Positions 25,560 through 34,666 of a stretch of 64,000 nucleotides of DNA are shown here, piece after piece. The notes beneath the pieces are model-generated. The model was not told the origin of the DNA. It ran no database searches and saw nothing but the letters and a program-made list of their open reading frames with translations. Numbering within the stretch: the first letter of the stretch is position 1; every line of letters starts with the position of its first letter. Origin of the DNA: Pontibacillus yanchengensis (GTDB taxonomy: Bacteria; Bacillota; Bacilli; Bacillales; BH030062); NCBI RefSeq assembly GCF_009856295.1, contig NZ_WMEU01000005.1:1-64000 (forward strand), given 5' to 3'. Both the position numbers and the translations under genes were made by a program.

Positions 25560-26510
25560 ATGCAAAATGTATCCACACAAACACGAGCTACGAATGTTAA
25601 AGGTAAGCGAAAGATCAGTCGTACAAGGTTAAAGGAAATTGGAACAGGAGTCTTCTTTATGGCTCCTTTCCTCCTGATTGCAGGGATTTTTATTTTTTAT
25701 CCCATTTTATATTCTCTTCAAATTAGTTTTCAAAATTTTAGTTATTTGAATCCTTCAGCAGCAGAGTGGGTTGGGTTAGAAAACTATAAAAAGCTTCTAC
25801 AGGATACTACATTTTTAACAGCGATATGGAATACCGTAAAACTTTTAATTATCGTCTTACCAATCCAAACCATTATCTCTCTAGTTTTAGCGAATATATT
25901 AAATTCTAAGATAAAAGGTAAATCATTTTTTAGGATTGTATTCTATCTACCATATATTACCTCACCAATTGCTGTTGGAGCGGTAATGGTTTACTTATTC
26001 AACCAAGATGGGCTTGTTACTAGATTTTTCACCCTTTTTGGTCTAGAGAATGTTGCGTGGTACACAGATGGTGACTATGCATTTTATTTAATCGTCCTCA
26101 TAATCATCTGGACACAAATTGGTTTTTACACGGTGATTTATCTGTCAGGTCTTCAAAGTATTCCAGAAGATTTATATGAAGCAGCTCGAATTGATGGTGC
26201 TTCAAGACTGCAACAATTCTTGCATATTACCGTCCCACTTCTGAAACCTACTACGTTTTTAGTGTTATTTATGGGAGGGTTGGCTACATTGCAAATTTTT
26301 GAGCAACCTTATGTTGTATCAACAACAGGTGGAGCATTACCAGGAAGTCCAGGGGATTCTACTCTAACTATGGTGATGTATTTATACACTCAAGCCTTTA
26401 AATATTTTGAAATGGGATATGCCTCTGCAGCAGCGTTTATCATTTTTGTGATGATCTTTTCATTAACCGTACTACAGTATCTATTCTTTGAGAGAAAGAA
26501 TAAGGGGTGA
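25560..26510 (+). CDS. sugar ABC transporter permease (MalF-like)
   Basis: Integral membrane subunit (316 aa) of a family CUT1 sugar importer. It has six predicted membrane helices after a basic cytoplasmic N-terminus. The loop that docks on the ATPase is EAARIDGASRLQQFLHITVP at about 215-235. ATG follows GGGGG, 17 bases after the glucosidase. No ATP-binding protein is encoded nearby, so a shared ATPase of the MsmX type must energise it, as is common in Bacillaceae. Confidence 0.92.
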   Translation: MQNVSTQTRATNVKGKRKISRTRLKEIGTGVFFMAPFLLIAGIFIFYPILYSLQISFQNFSYLNPSAAEWVGLENYKKLLQDTTFLTAIWNTVKLLIIVLPIQTIISLVLANILNSKIKGKSFFRIVFYLPYITSPIAVGAVMVYLFNQDGLVTRFFTLFGLENVAWYTDGDYAFYLIVLIIIWTQIGFYTVIYLSGLQSIPEDLYEAARIDGASRLQQFLHITVPLLKPTTFLVLFMGGLATLQIFEQPYVVSTTGGALPGSPGDSTLTMVMYLYTQAFKYFEMGYASAAAFIIFVMIFSLTVLQYLFFERKNKG

Positions 26511-26515
26511 ATGTC

Positions 26516-27331
26516 ATGAATACGAAACGAATTCTATTTTATCTTGTGTTAGGGTTAACTGCATTTGTTATGCTTTTGCCGTTTATTTGGACATTGTACG
26601 CTTCATTTGTAAAGCAAGACTTAAACGTAGATACATTTTCTTTTGATCTAGCTCAGTATGGAATTGACAATTTTGTCTACATCATAACGCAAAGTCATAT
26701 TGCGGATTGGTATAAAAACAGTGTTTTTGTGACTGGTGTTATTACGATTTGTAACCTTCTGTTTAATTCTATGGCAGGTTATGCTTTAGCACGTGTACGC
26801 TTACCAGGGAAAAATATCATGTTCTTCTTCACTCTTGGCATTATGATGGTACCCGTTCAAATTTTGCTAATACCGATCTTTGTCATGATGGCAAAAATGG
26901 GTTGGATTAATACGTATTTTGCTTTAATTGTTCCTTTCATGGTTAATCCATTTGGTGTGTTCTTAATGAGACAATTCTTTGTAGGTTTTCCTTCAGAATT
27001 AGAGGAAGCTGCTAAAATGGATGGACTAAGTAGGATTGCGATTTTTTTCAGAATTGCCCTTCCATTGGCCAAGCCAGCCTTAATTGCCCAAGCTATCTTT
27101 ATCTTTGTGTGGAATTGGAATAGCTTCCCTTTCCCAAGCATTTTGGCAACTGAGCCTGATATGTTTACACTTCCTGTTGGTATCTATCAAATTACCAATA
27201 CAGCTTATACAAGTTCAATTACCAAGTCCATGGCTGGTGTGGTATTAATGACAATTCCAACTCTCATATTCTTCATGGTTTTCCAGAAACATTTTATGAA
27301 AAGCTCTATTAATACAGGTGTTAAAGGATAG
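26516..27331 (+). CDS. sugar ABC transporter permease (MalG-like)
   Basis: Second membrane subunit (271 aa) of the same CUT1 importer, with six predicted helices and the docking loop EEAAKMDGLSRIAIFFRIAL at about 165-185. ATG at 26516 is chosen because AAGGGG lies six bases upstream, overlapping the end of the first permease; the GTG at 26507 lies too close to that site. Paired with the preceding MalF-like subunit. Confidence 0.92.
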   Translation: MNTKRILFYLVLGLTAFVMLLPFIWTLYASFVKQDLNVDTFSFDLAQYGIDNFVYIITQSHIADWYKNSVFVTGVITICNLLFNSMAGYALARVRLPGKNIMFFFTLGIMMVPVQILLIPIFVMMAKMGWINTYFALIVPFMVNPFGVFLMRQFFVGFPSELEEAAKMDGLSRIAIFFRIALPLAKPALIAQAIFIFVWNWNSFPFPSILATEPDMFTLPVGIYQITNTAYTSSITKSMAGVVLMTIPTLIFFMVFQKHFMKSSINTGVKG

Positions 27332-27375
27332 TATAATCGAGGTTACAACATCTTGTATTGAGAGGGGGGTCATCT

Positions 27376-29094
27376 ATGAAATATAGGCATAAATTGATGA
27401 TTGCTTTCACTGTTATAGCTTTATTCCCTATGAGTATTTTCGGGGTTTACGCTTATCAAAGTGCAGTCAGTCACACAAAAGAAAAAGCGTTGACGTACGG
27501 AAGAACAATGGCAACAGATCTTAATTCGACTTACAATGAGTGGATTCAAGATAGTATTACGTTAACTCGTTCTATGATAGGTGACCCTCAACTAGAAACA
27601 TTATTAAAAAAAGATTTTGAGTCTTATCAATATCCAGTATATGAAAAGGTTCAAGATAAAAAATCTTATCAATATTATCTAAACCACACCATGAATGTAT
27701 ATCCGAGCGTTGATTATGTCCTTTTGTATCCTTTAAAGCAGCCATATACTATAGGTTATTCTAACCAAAATGTACTTGTATCAGAAGAGAATAATGGAAA
27801 TGATCGTTGGTATGAAAAAACAATGAGTGCAGAGGGATATTGGGTTTATACAGGTCTTCACAAGGAAAGTCAAATCGTTGAAGACCCAAAAGTTGTTTCA
27901 ATCTCTCGTTTAATTAAAGATTCCCAAACCCAAGAACCTCTAGGGGTTATCAAAGTGATGTATAATAGCCAGTCTATTTATAATCTGTTAAATCAAAAAG
28001 CTCGAACGAGTAACTTCTCTTTTCTTCTAACTAATGATAATGGCGAGACCATGGCTACAAGTGAACATGTTGAAGAAGGTTTTGGTGGAGTGATTGCTCA
28101 GGGTGAAAACGATGATGAAGTTTCCTATAAGGATCAGTCTTACTTTATAACTTCAAGTACATCTGATGAAACGGGTTGGACCGTTTATGCGATATCTGAT
28201 CGAGATCAACTATTTCAACAATTAAATTCTATTAAAAAAATATTCTTATATTTACTTATTGGGACGATTGTCGGTTCCATTGTACTAGCGTATTTAATAT
28301 CTTCAAGACTAGTGCGCCCACTCGAGCATCTTAAATCGAGTATGAGTCAGCTCACTACTGGGGAATGGAAACAAATACCTGATCCTAATCGAAAAGATGA
28401 AATAGGAGATTTAACTTACCACTACAATGATATGCTGACTAGACTTGATGAATATGTAGCATTGCTTGTTCAGAAAGAAAAGCAAAAGAAGGATCTTGAG
28501 TATAAAAGCCTTCAGTCACAGATTAACCCACACTTTTTATTTAACACGTTAAATAATATCAAATGGTGTGTGTATCTAAATCAACCTGATCTGGTAAATA
28601 GAATGATTGATTCTCTTGTCTATATATTTAAATTCATCTCGAAAAGAAGTGACGATATGATTCCTTTATCAGAAGAAGAGGAGTTCTTACATCATTATTT
28701 ACAAATCATGAAAATTCGTTTTGATGGGGAATTCGAAGTAATTTGGGAGATGAATGAAGATGTAAAAGATATGGAGGTACCCATCCTTCTAATACAACCT
28801 CTATTAGAAAACGCTATAATTCATGGAATGGAAAAAGAGAATGAAGATCGAATGATCTGGCTAAGAGCTTATTCTAAAGCTCCAAACCGAGTCATTATAG
28901 AAGTAGAGGATAATGGAGTAGGTTTCTCTGAGGATCGTCCTCAACAAAAAGGAGTTAAATTTAGTTCTATTGGTTTTGATAATGTTAAAGAACGTGTGAG
29001 ATTGATGTATGGGAATCAAGGTTCTATCACGGTTCAAAGTAAAGCAAATGAGGGGACAATCGTTACACTTGATCTAAGCGATTCACTACCATAG
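27376..29094 (+). CDS. YesM-type sensor histidine kinase
   Basis: Membrane sensor kinase (572 aa from ATG at 27376, after GAGAGGGGGG). It has an N-terminal membrane helix (about 8-26), an extracellular sensor domain of about 250 residues, a second helix near 295 (FLYLLIGTIVGSIVLAYLI), a HAMP linker, the His_kinase box with phospho-acceptor His386 in QINPHFLFNTLNN, and a C-terminal ATPase domain (DNGVGF). With the next gene it forms a YesM/YesN pair that typically senses extracellular carbohydrate, directly or through the binding protein, and activates the neighbouring uptake operon. Confidence 0.92.
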   Translation: MKYRHKLMIAFTVIALFPMSIFGVYAYQSAVSHTKEKALTYGRTMATDLNSTYNEWIQDSITLTRSMIGDPQLETLLKKDFESYQYPVYEKVQDKKSYQYYLNHTMNVYPSVDYVLLYPLKQPYTIGYSNQNVLVSEENNGNDRWYEKTMSAEGYWVYTGLHKESQIVEDPKVVSISRLIKDSQTQEPLGVIKVMYNSQSIYNLLNQKARTSNFSFLLTNDNGETMATSEHVEEGFGGVIAQGENDDEVSYKDQSYFITSSTSDETGWTVYAISDRDQLFQQLNSIKKIFLYLLIGTIVGSIVLAYLISSRLVRPLEHLKSSMSQLTTGEWKQIPDPNRKDEIGDLTYHYNDMLTRLDEYVALLVQKEKQKKDLEYKSLQSQINPHFLFNTLNNIKWCVYLNQPDLVNRMIDSLVYIFKFISKRSDDMIPLSEEEEFLHHYLQIMKIRFDGEFEVIWEMNEDVKDMEVPILLIQPLLENAIIHGMEKENEDRMIWLRAYSKAPNRVIIEVEDNGVGFSEDRPQQKGVKFSSIGFDNVKERVRLMYGNQGSITVQSKANEGTIVTLDLSDSLP

Positions 29095-29106
29095 TTGAGG
29101 TGAAGT

Positions 29107-30603
29107 ATGAATATCTTAATTGTTGATGATGAGAACATTACAAGAATGGGATTACGAAAGACGATTGAATCATCTGAGCAATTTTCTGTTGTTGGAGAGG
29201 CCTCAAATGGAAAACAAGCTCTAGAGTTTGTTCGTCAGCAGCATCGTATTGATGTGATTTTATTGGATCTTAATATGCCGATTATGGATGGTTTACAATT
29301 CTTAGATTATTTAGACTCTACTTTTCAAGGGAAAGTGGTTGTTTTGAGCAGTTATGATGACTTAGATCATGTAAAGAGTGCTATGAAAAAGGGAGCTTCA
29401 GATTACTTTCATAAACCGACGATGTCTCCTGATAAGATTACAAATATGCTCATAGCAATCTCAAAGGAAGAGGCTGAACCCAAGCATTCACGAGAAGTAG
29501 ACGATTGGATGAAACATTTAATTTTAACTCCTTCAGAGAAGCTTTTGAAAGTGAATCATCCTTTTGTAGATTACTCCAAAGGAAAAGTCGTTATCCTTGC
29601 ATCTGTTAATGACTTTAACCAATTAAATTTAAATGATTTTGAGATTTATAATTCCATTATCCAATGGAAAGAACAATCAAACTTTCGTGGTGAAATTGTG
29701 CCCTGGAGGGAAGGACAGTATCTTGTAGTTGATGTGTTACAAACAAAGAGTCTGTTAAATCAATATCAACATATTCAAGCATTGTGTGATTCCATCCAAA
29801 GGTTTTTAAAGACTACTAAAGAGGTGACTTTATCTTTTGGCGTGAGTCAAATGGTATATGACCCTCTTCAAATGAATCAGAGTGTTAAGGAAGCAGAAGA
29901 AATCGTGCAACAAGAATTTTTTAAAGGCCGTCAAACCCTTCACTTTTATAAAGAAGAAAATAAAAGCGAGCAAGACTTTCAGGTAAGTGCACAAGGTATA
30001 TGGCAAGCAATGGATGATGTAGATAAATCTGCTCTTCAGAACGAGTTAAACAAGTACTTTAAAGAATTGATCAAATTAGAAAATAAAGAAAAAGTCTTAC
30101 AAGAATCATTTAATTTATTAATCTCACTCAAAAATTACATGGAAAACTTTAATGAAACAGCCCCTTTGCAACAAATACCTATTCAACACATATCAAAACT
30201 ACATTATGCTTATGACATTCATAATGAAGTCTATCAATCATTCGACTCCATGCTTAATTGGATTGCGGAGTATGAAAATAATCACTACTCACCAATCGTG
30301 AAGTCTGTTATGAAATATATTCATCAACATTACACCAAAGAAATTTCATTAGACAGGTTAGCAAGACATGTTCAAACAAATCCATCTTATCTAAGTAGAA
30401 TCTTTAAAGAACAAACTGGCTCAACAGTCAGTGATTGTATTGCCGAGTTACGTATTAATAAAGCTAAAGAGTTGCTTAAACACAATCAACTCAGAACCAA
30501 AGATGTTTCCTTAGCGGTAGGGTATGCGAATGAAAGATACTTCTCCCAAATATTCAAGAAATACACAGGAATGACACCAACAAAATTCAGAAAGCAAAAG
30601 TAA
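29107..30603 (+). CDS. YesN-type response regulator with AraC output domain
   Basis: A 498-aa cytoplasmic transcription factor. The receiver domain (1-120) carries the acidic pocket DDE and phospho-acceptor Asp54 (LLDLNMP). A helical linker of unknown function follows, then two AraC-type helix-turn-helix motifs at about 395-498 (ISLDRLARHVQTNPSYLSRI and DVSLAVGYANERYFSQIFKK). It starts 12 bases after the kinase. The two near-identical 23-base boxes upstream of 23461 and 30714 are the best candidates for its binding sites. Confidence 0.92.
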   Translation: MNILIVDDENITRMGLRKTIESSEQFSVVGEASNGKQALEFVRQQHRIDVILLDLNMPIMDGLQFLDYLDSTFQGKVVVLSSYDDLDHVKSAMKKGASDYFHKPTMSPDKITNMLIAISKEEAEPKHSREVDDWMKHLILTPSEKLLKVNHPFVDYSKGKVVILASVNDFNQLNLNDFEIYNSIIQWKEQSNFRGEIVPWREGQYLVVDVLQTKSLLNQYQHIQALCDSIQRFLKTTKEVTLSFGVSQMVYDPLQMNQSVKEAEEIVQQEFFKGRQTLHFYKEENKSEQDFQVSAQGIWQAMDDVDKSALQNELNKYFKELIKLENKEKVLQESFNLLISLKNYMENFNETAPLQQIPIQHISKLHYAYDIHNEVYQSFDSMLNWIAEYENNHYSPIVKSVMKYIHQHYTKEISLDRLARHVQTNPSYLSRIFKEQTGSTVSDCIAELRINKAKELLKHNQLRTKDVSLAVGYANERYFSQIFKKYTGMTPTKFRKQK

Positions 30604-30615
30604 ATATAATGAACG

Positions 30616-30638
30616 AAAAGTAAAATTTCATACATGTT
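30616..30638 (+). promoter_or_regulatory. putative YesN-type operator, copy 2
   Basis: The same 23-base box as 23381-23403 with two changes. TAAAGT at 30658-30663, the -10-like hexamer at the same distance, would start transcription of the binding-protein gene separately. Duplication of box and spacing argues for a real activator site. Confidence 0.55.
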
Positions 30639-30713
30639 ACTAAAAGACCATGAACGATAAAGTTAAGGTAAGGTATTCAAGTTAATTTACTCAAAAATGA
30701 AAGGGGTTACATT

Positions 30714-31961
30714 ATGAAGCGAATGCAGTGGAAGTTCATGGTACCGGTATTTATTTTATCTTTGATCCTATCGGCTTGTGGTGCAGATTCTGAAACAAAA
30801 GGAGAGGAAGAGAGTGAGGAAGGCAACGGTAAGGTAAACCTTCAAATCGCTATTGAAGCAACTGGTGATATTCCTGCAGAATTCCAAAAGCAGATTGATC
30901 GTTTTAATGAACAAAACGATGAAAATATATCAGTGAAAATTCGTACATTTAGTGGTGGCGACTCTTATAACCAAGCACTCATGGGACAAGTAGCTGGAGG
31001 CGTAGCTCCTGATATCTTTTTATTAGATGGAGGTCAAAGGACTAAAACATTCGCTGATTCTGATGCAATTCTTCCTTTATCCGAATTGGCGTCGAATCAT
31101 AATCTTGATTTAAATAATTTTCAAGATACATTAATGGATGCCTTTAAAGTAGATGAAAAACTCTATGCTATACCTAAGGATTACAATACAACAGCACTTT
31201 TCTACCATAAAGACTTACTAAAAGAAGCAGGTGTCCAGCCACCAAAAACTTGGGAAGAACTTAGAAGTGCAGCGAAAAAGTTAACGACTGAAGACCGTTA
31301 TGGGTTTGGAATCAATCCTCAAATCAATTACTTTTTACCATTTGTTGAATCAGCAGGTGCTAATGTTATTACATCCTCTGGACTTCAGAATGACGCTCTT
31401 AAGTCTGAGGAACATCAGAAAGCTTTAGAATATATGTCCACTCTATTTAATGAGGATAAGACAGCAGCCTCTCCGCAGATGGTAGGAGCTGGTTGGGATG
31501 GTGAAATGTTTGCGAACAAAAAAGTAGCTATGCTTTATGCAGGAAGCTGGGTAACAGGAGTCTTAGATGAAAATTCAAATGTTGGAGCGGTTCCGTTACC
31601 GGTTAAAGATGAAAAAGCTAGTATGCTTTATACAGCTGGTTGGGTAATATCTAAGAAATCTGAAAATCCAGAGGCAGCTATGAAACTAATTAAATTCTTA
31701 TCTTCAGATGAAGAGCTTGTAAAAGGAAACAAAGCAGGTCTTATCGGTTTGCCACCAACCAAATCTGCAATGGATAAACTAGTGAAGGAAAAGAAAAATG
31801 ATCCTTTCTTAGATGTGTACTCCAAAGTAGTTGAATATGGAACACCATTTGGATGGTTAAATCCTAAGTTCGTAGACGAATATAACAAGAAGATGGAAGT
31901 TCTAATGTATAAGCCAGGTGAGATAACTCCTGAAGAAGTAGCAAATCAACTTGCAAAATAA
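30714..31961 (+). CDS. sugar ABC transporter binding lipoprotein
   Basis: Extracellular solute-binding protein, family 1 type (415 aa). A type II signal peptide with lipobox LSAC places the lipid-modified Cys at residue 22, anchoring the protein outside the membrane. An acidic linker follows, then the two-lobed binding fold with IPKDYNTTALFYHKDLLKEA typical of maltose/oligosaccharide binders. It delivers substrate to the two upstream permeases. ATG after AAAGGGG. A separate promoter with a regulator box lies upstream, so it may be expressed at a higher level than the permeases. Confidence 0.92.
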   Translation: MKRMQWKFMVPVFILSLILSACGADSETKGEEESEEGNGKVNLQIAIEATGDIPAEFQKQIDRFNEQNDENISVKIRTFSGGDSYNQALMGQVAGGVAPDIFLLDGGQRTKTFADSDAILPLSELASNHNLDLNNFQDTLMDAFKVDEKLYAIPKDYNTTALFYHKDLLKEAGVQPPKTWEELRSAAKKLTTEDRYGFGINPQINYFLPFVESAGANVITSSGLQNDALKSEEHQKALEYMSTLFNEDKTAASPQMVGAGWDGEMFANKKVAMLYAGSWVTGVLDENSNVGAVPLPVKDEKASMLYTAGWVISKKSENPEAAMKLIKFLSSDEELVKGNKAGLIGLPPTKSAMDKLVKEKKNDPFLDVYSKVVEYGTPFGWLNPKFVDEYNKKMEVLMYKPGEITPEEVANQLAK

Positions 31962-31982
31962 ACGCAAACAGAGGTGAACATC

Positions 31983-33176
31983 ATGTTTCAAACAATTTCT
32001 CCAAAAGATTGGGGTTATGAAAGACCTAATGATACTGGTAAAAACTATGTAAAAGAAGTAATAGGTTACTCCTATGACGATTTAGAGAAACGAGCTTCTA
32101 ATGCAGTATATGAGTTTGTCGATCGTTTGTATAACGAAGAAGAAGGTGCCCTTCATCACTACTATCGTGGAGATATTCAATATACTTCAGAAATGGATAG
32201 TGGAAACTTTTTGATGGCCATCAACTATTTAACGATGTATGATCGCTTCCATGATGAGAAGATGCTGCAAAAGGCAGAAAATTGCTTTAAGTGGGCTTAT
32301 GATAATTGGACGGAAACGCATCCGATGTTTACATGGCAAGGTGGCGTGAAAGACGGATTTAAGCCTAACGAATTGTATGTTAAATATACTGGTGATGCTT
32401 TCTGGCTTGCTTTAGCTTTGCTAAAAAGAACGAATAAAGAAGATTATCAATTTTATATTAAACAGTTTCATAATTTCATGAAACAGGCTAGAAAAGCGGG
32501 CTTCAAATACAAGTATGATACAAATACGTATCAGTGGACAGATACAGGATTCACGTGGAGAGGGTTTGGCTTCCCTGTTACAGCGTATCTTGAACTGTAT
32601 GAACTAACAGGAGATAAGGCTTACGAAGAACACGCTATAGCTTGGGGAGAACATGGTTTAACTCTTCAAGAAGAGGATGGTGGTTTTTATTTAATAGATG
32701 GCCAGTTCTGGAATTCTGATTTAGTAGCTCCTGAATTGAGAGGGGTTGTATTCCTATATGAAATTACAAAAAATGAGAAGTTTCTAGTAGCAGCCAAAAG
32801 ATTTGCGGATTGGCTTATAGAACATCAACGTGAAGATGGTGCTTGGCCAATTGGTATTGATGATGATGGAGAAGTATGTGCCCCTAACGTGGGACCAGGG
32901 GACATGCCGAACATTGCAATTAGTTTAATTCGTCTCCATCAGAACACGAATGAGCAATGTTATTTGGACTCTGCAATCTTAGCAGTTCAATACGGATTAG
33001 AAATGCAAGCAGTAGAAGACGGACGTTACCCTTATTATTTAGATGACCCTAATGTGAAATGGGGGTTTTGGTCCTGGGAACCGTTAAATGATTATTCATT
33101 GTCTGGAGACCAGAGTGTTCACCATGTTAGAGGGATACTTTTCTTAGCTGACTATATTGGAAGTCTTAAAAAATAA
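31983..33176 (+). CDS. (alpha/alpha)-barrel sugar-active enzyme, specificity unknown
   Basis: A 397-aa cytoplasmic protein without signal peptide, rich in aromatic and acidic residues. Repeated helix pairs (such as FWLALALLKRTN and GVVFLYEITKNEKFLVAAKR) indicate an (alpha/alpha)6 barrel, as in GH88/GH105-like hydrolases and sugar epimerases. I cannot assign a family. It ends the operon, and its ATG at 31983 follows AGAGGTGA, 21 bases after the binding protein. It probably processes the oligosaccharide together with the debranching-type glucosidase. Confidence 0.65.
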   Translation: MFQTISPKDWGYERPNDTGKNYVKEVIGYSYDDLEKRASNAVYEFVDRLYNEEEGALHHYYRGDIQYTSEMDSGNFLMAINYLTMYDRFHDEKMLQKAENCFKWAYDNWTETHPMFTWQGGVKDGFKPNELYVKYTGDAFWLALALLKRTNKEDYQFYIKQFHNFMKQARKAGFKYKYDTNTYQWTDTGFTWRGFGFPVTAYLELYELTGDKAYEEHAIAWGEHGLTLQEEDGGFYLIDGQFWNSDLVAPELRGVVFLYEITKNEKFLVAAKRFADWLIEHQREDGAWPIGIDDDGEVCAPNVGPGDMPNIAISLIRLHQNTNEQCYLDSAILAVQYGLEMQAVEDGRYPYYLDDPNVKWGFWSWEPLNDYSLSGDQSVHHVRGILFLADYIGSLKK

Positions 33177-33204
33177 TATGATTCTTGTATAAGTTTTTTA
33201 ATAA

Positions 33205-33253
33205 AAGAAGAAGCAGGGCCCGGTTTAAGGGATCCCTGCTTCTTCTTTTTTAT
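33205..33253 (+). terminator. terminator of the glycan operon (AAGAAGCAGG family)
   Basis: AAAGAAGAAGCAGGG and CCCTGCTTCTTCTTT form a perfect 15-bp stem followed by a T run. Confidence 0.9.
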
Positions 33254-33419
33254 GTAGCTATAAATTTGTTTACCTAATGTCCCGTTATGTACTCTTAAAT
33301 AAATCTTTTTGGTCAACGAATAACAGGTGCCTGTCACTACAAGAAAAATGAAACATATCCGCAGTGATTTTTCTTTCTACACCAATTCTAGTGTAATCCA
33401 AAGATATTTTCTGACTCAT

Positions 33420-33495
33420 AGACACCAACCAATCGACTCCTAGCGATTACTAATACGAAGGAAACTAATTCGTTATAGTACAGGAGTCGATAAAA
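33420..33495 (+). repeat. conserved leader of the HTH gene, copy 2
   Basis: Same leader as 22255-22330. ATCGACTC (33432-33439) and GAGTCGAT (33484-33491) are kept exactly while the bases between have drifted. That pattern points to pairing rather than primary sequence as the conserved property. Confidence 0.6.
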
Positions 33496-34275
33496 ATGAA
33501 CTATGTAAGTTTAGCAATCAAACATCAACCATTTAAAACCAAGGAAGAAATGAATCAAGCCATTATATCTCATATTGTAGAGCATGGTGGGCATTTGTCA
33601 GCTACAGATATCGAGATGATCCCTCTTTTGTCCAGATAAGCGTGTAAGTATCCAGGGGTGGCGTATCTCAAAAATGATACGATTGCCGATTTAATTGGGA
33701 GAAGCAGAAGAACGGTGATTCGCGTATTGAATAAGCTAGTCGAGTATTCCATTATTACCCGCATTGAAAATATGCGCCCTAACAGAGGTGGAAATGGGGC
33801 GAATTTGTATATTATTAACCCTTCTGTCACCCGGAATGTGTCACGTGGCCAGGAAGCTAAAAAAGCAGAAGCCTCAACGGATTTAGCTACAGAAATGCCA
33901 GACGAACCATTATCTTTTAAAAACATAATTAATAAAGAATTTAAAGAATCGTTACAGGTGGAAGGTTCTCACCTTAAGAACTCTTATCGAGAATTTAAAA
34001 AATTGGTCTACTGCTTTATTCCAGAAAAGCATTTTTTCTATCGTTTGTACCGTTCCTATAAAGCACAAATTAAGTCATTAGAAAACCTCTATGCTGAAGA
34101 AACCCTTCATGAGGTAGGCATTCATGCTTTGAAAGCGATGTTCTCTGCCATGAAGGTGAAAGAAGTACATAATCCTGTTGGTTATTTTAGTCGAGTGGTG
34201 AAACAAAAGTTAGATGATTTATATTTGGAGTCTTTGAGGGAAATGGAGGAGTCTGTAAATCCCTGCATTATGTAA
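33496..34275 (+). pseudogene. helix-turn-helix gene, second copy with an early stop
   Basis: A near-duplicate of the 22331-23101 gene with start codon, leader and most of the protein intact. Codon 48 (Tyr in the intact copy) is TAA at 33637-33639. Another difference lies just before it (His to Pro). The remainder is open for 205 codons up to 34275, and changes cluster in the C-terminal third (for example FKKLVYC against FKHLMYC). Translation could restart at a GTG at 33658, but that would lack the N-terminus and most likely yields a non-functional protein. A recent duplication followed by inactivation. Confidence 0.75.
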
Positions 34276-34533
34276 CTTTGTTCTTAAGAGATTACTGTAA
34301 CTATGGTAGCAGATGAAGACTGCTACTATGCCAGTCTATAAAAGGAACAAAAGGGCGATGTTGCTGTAAGTATGTCATTATGCTTTGCAAATAGGAGAAA
34401 GGGGCCTGTGTTTCCCCCCCTAAATCAAAAGTGTTTCTAGTTCTTTAAGTAATATATTACATAGATATAATAAAACTTACTTGAGGTCACAAAATGTAAA
34501 TAAATGTATTTATCGGGATTGTTAAGTGCGGAA
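34276..34533. other. intergenic stretch
   Basis: No gene recognised. It separates the pseudogene from the regulatory region of the next operon. Confidence 0.4.
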
Positions 34534-34551
34534 AGAGGAAAATTTTCCTCT
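34534..34551. promoter_or_regulatory. 18-bp perfect palindrome, putative operator
   Basis: AGAGGAAAATTTTCCTCT lies 48 bases upstream of the -35 of the SDR operon. Its length and symmetry suit a dimeric regulator, the RpiR protein encoded at the end of the cluster being the obvious candidate. Confidence 0.5.
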
Positions 34552-34598
34552 GATATAAGTGATTTTTAATAAAACAAGAAAATTTTTCGAAAAAATCC

Positions 34599-34627
34599 TT
34601 TACTTCTATATCTCAGTAAATTAGAAT
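34599..34627 (+). promoter_or_regulatory. promoter of the SDR-oxidase-kinase-transporter operon
   Basis: TTTACT, 17 bases, TAGAAT: a good SigA promoter, with a cre site immediately downstream. Confidence 0.65.
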
Positions 34628-34635
34628 CGCTTATA

Positions 34636-34649
34636 AGAAAACGCTAACA
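34636..34649 (+). promoter_or_regulatory. cre site (CcpA) at the transcription start
   Basis: AGAAAACGCTAACA matches the cre consensus TGWAANCGNTNWCA at all but the first base. Centred about eight bases after the predicted start point, where CcpA binding blocks transcription. Confidence 0.65.
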
Positions 34650-34666
34650 AAAAAGGAGGAAGGAAA

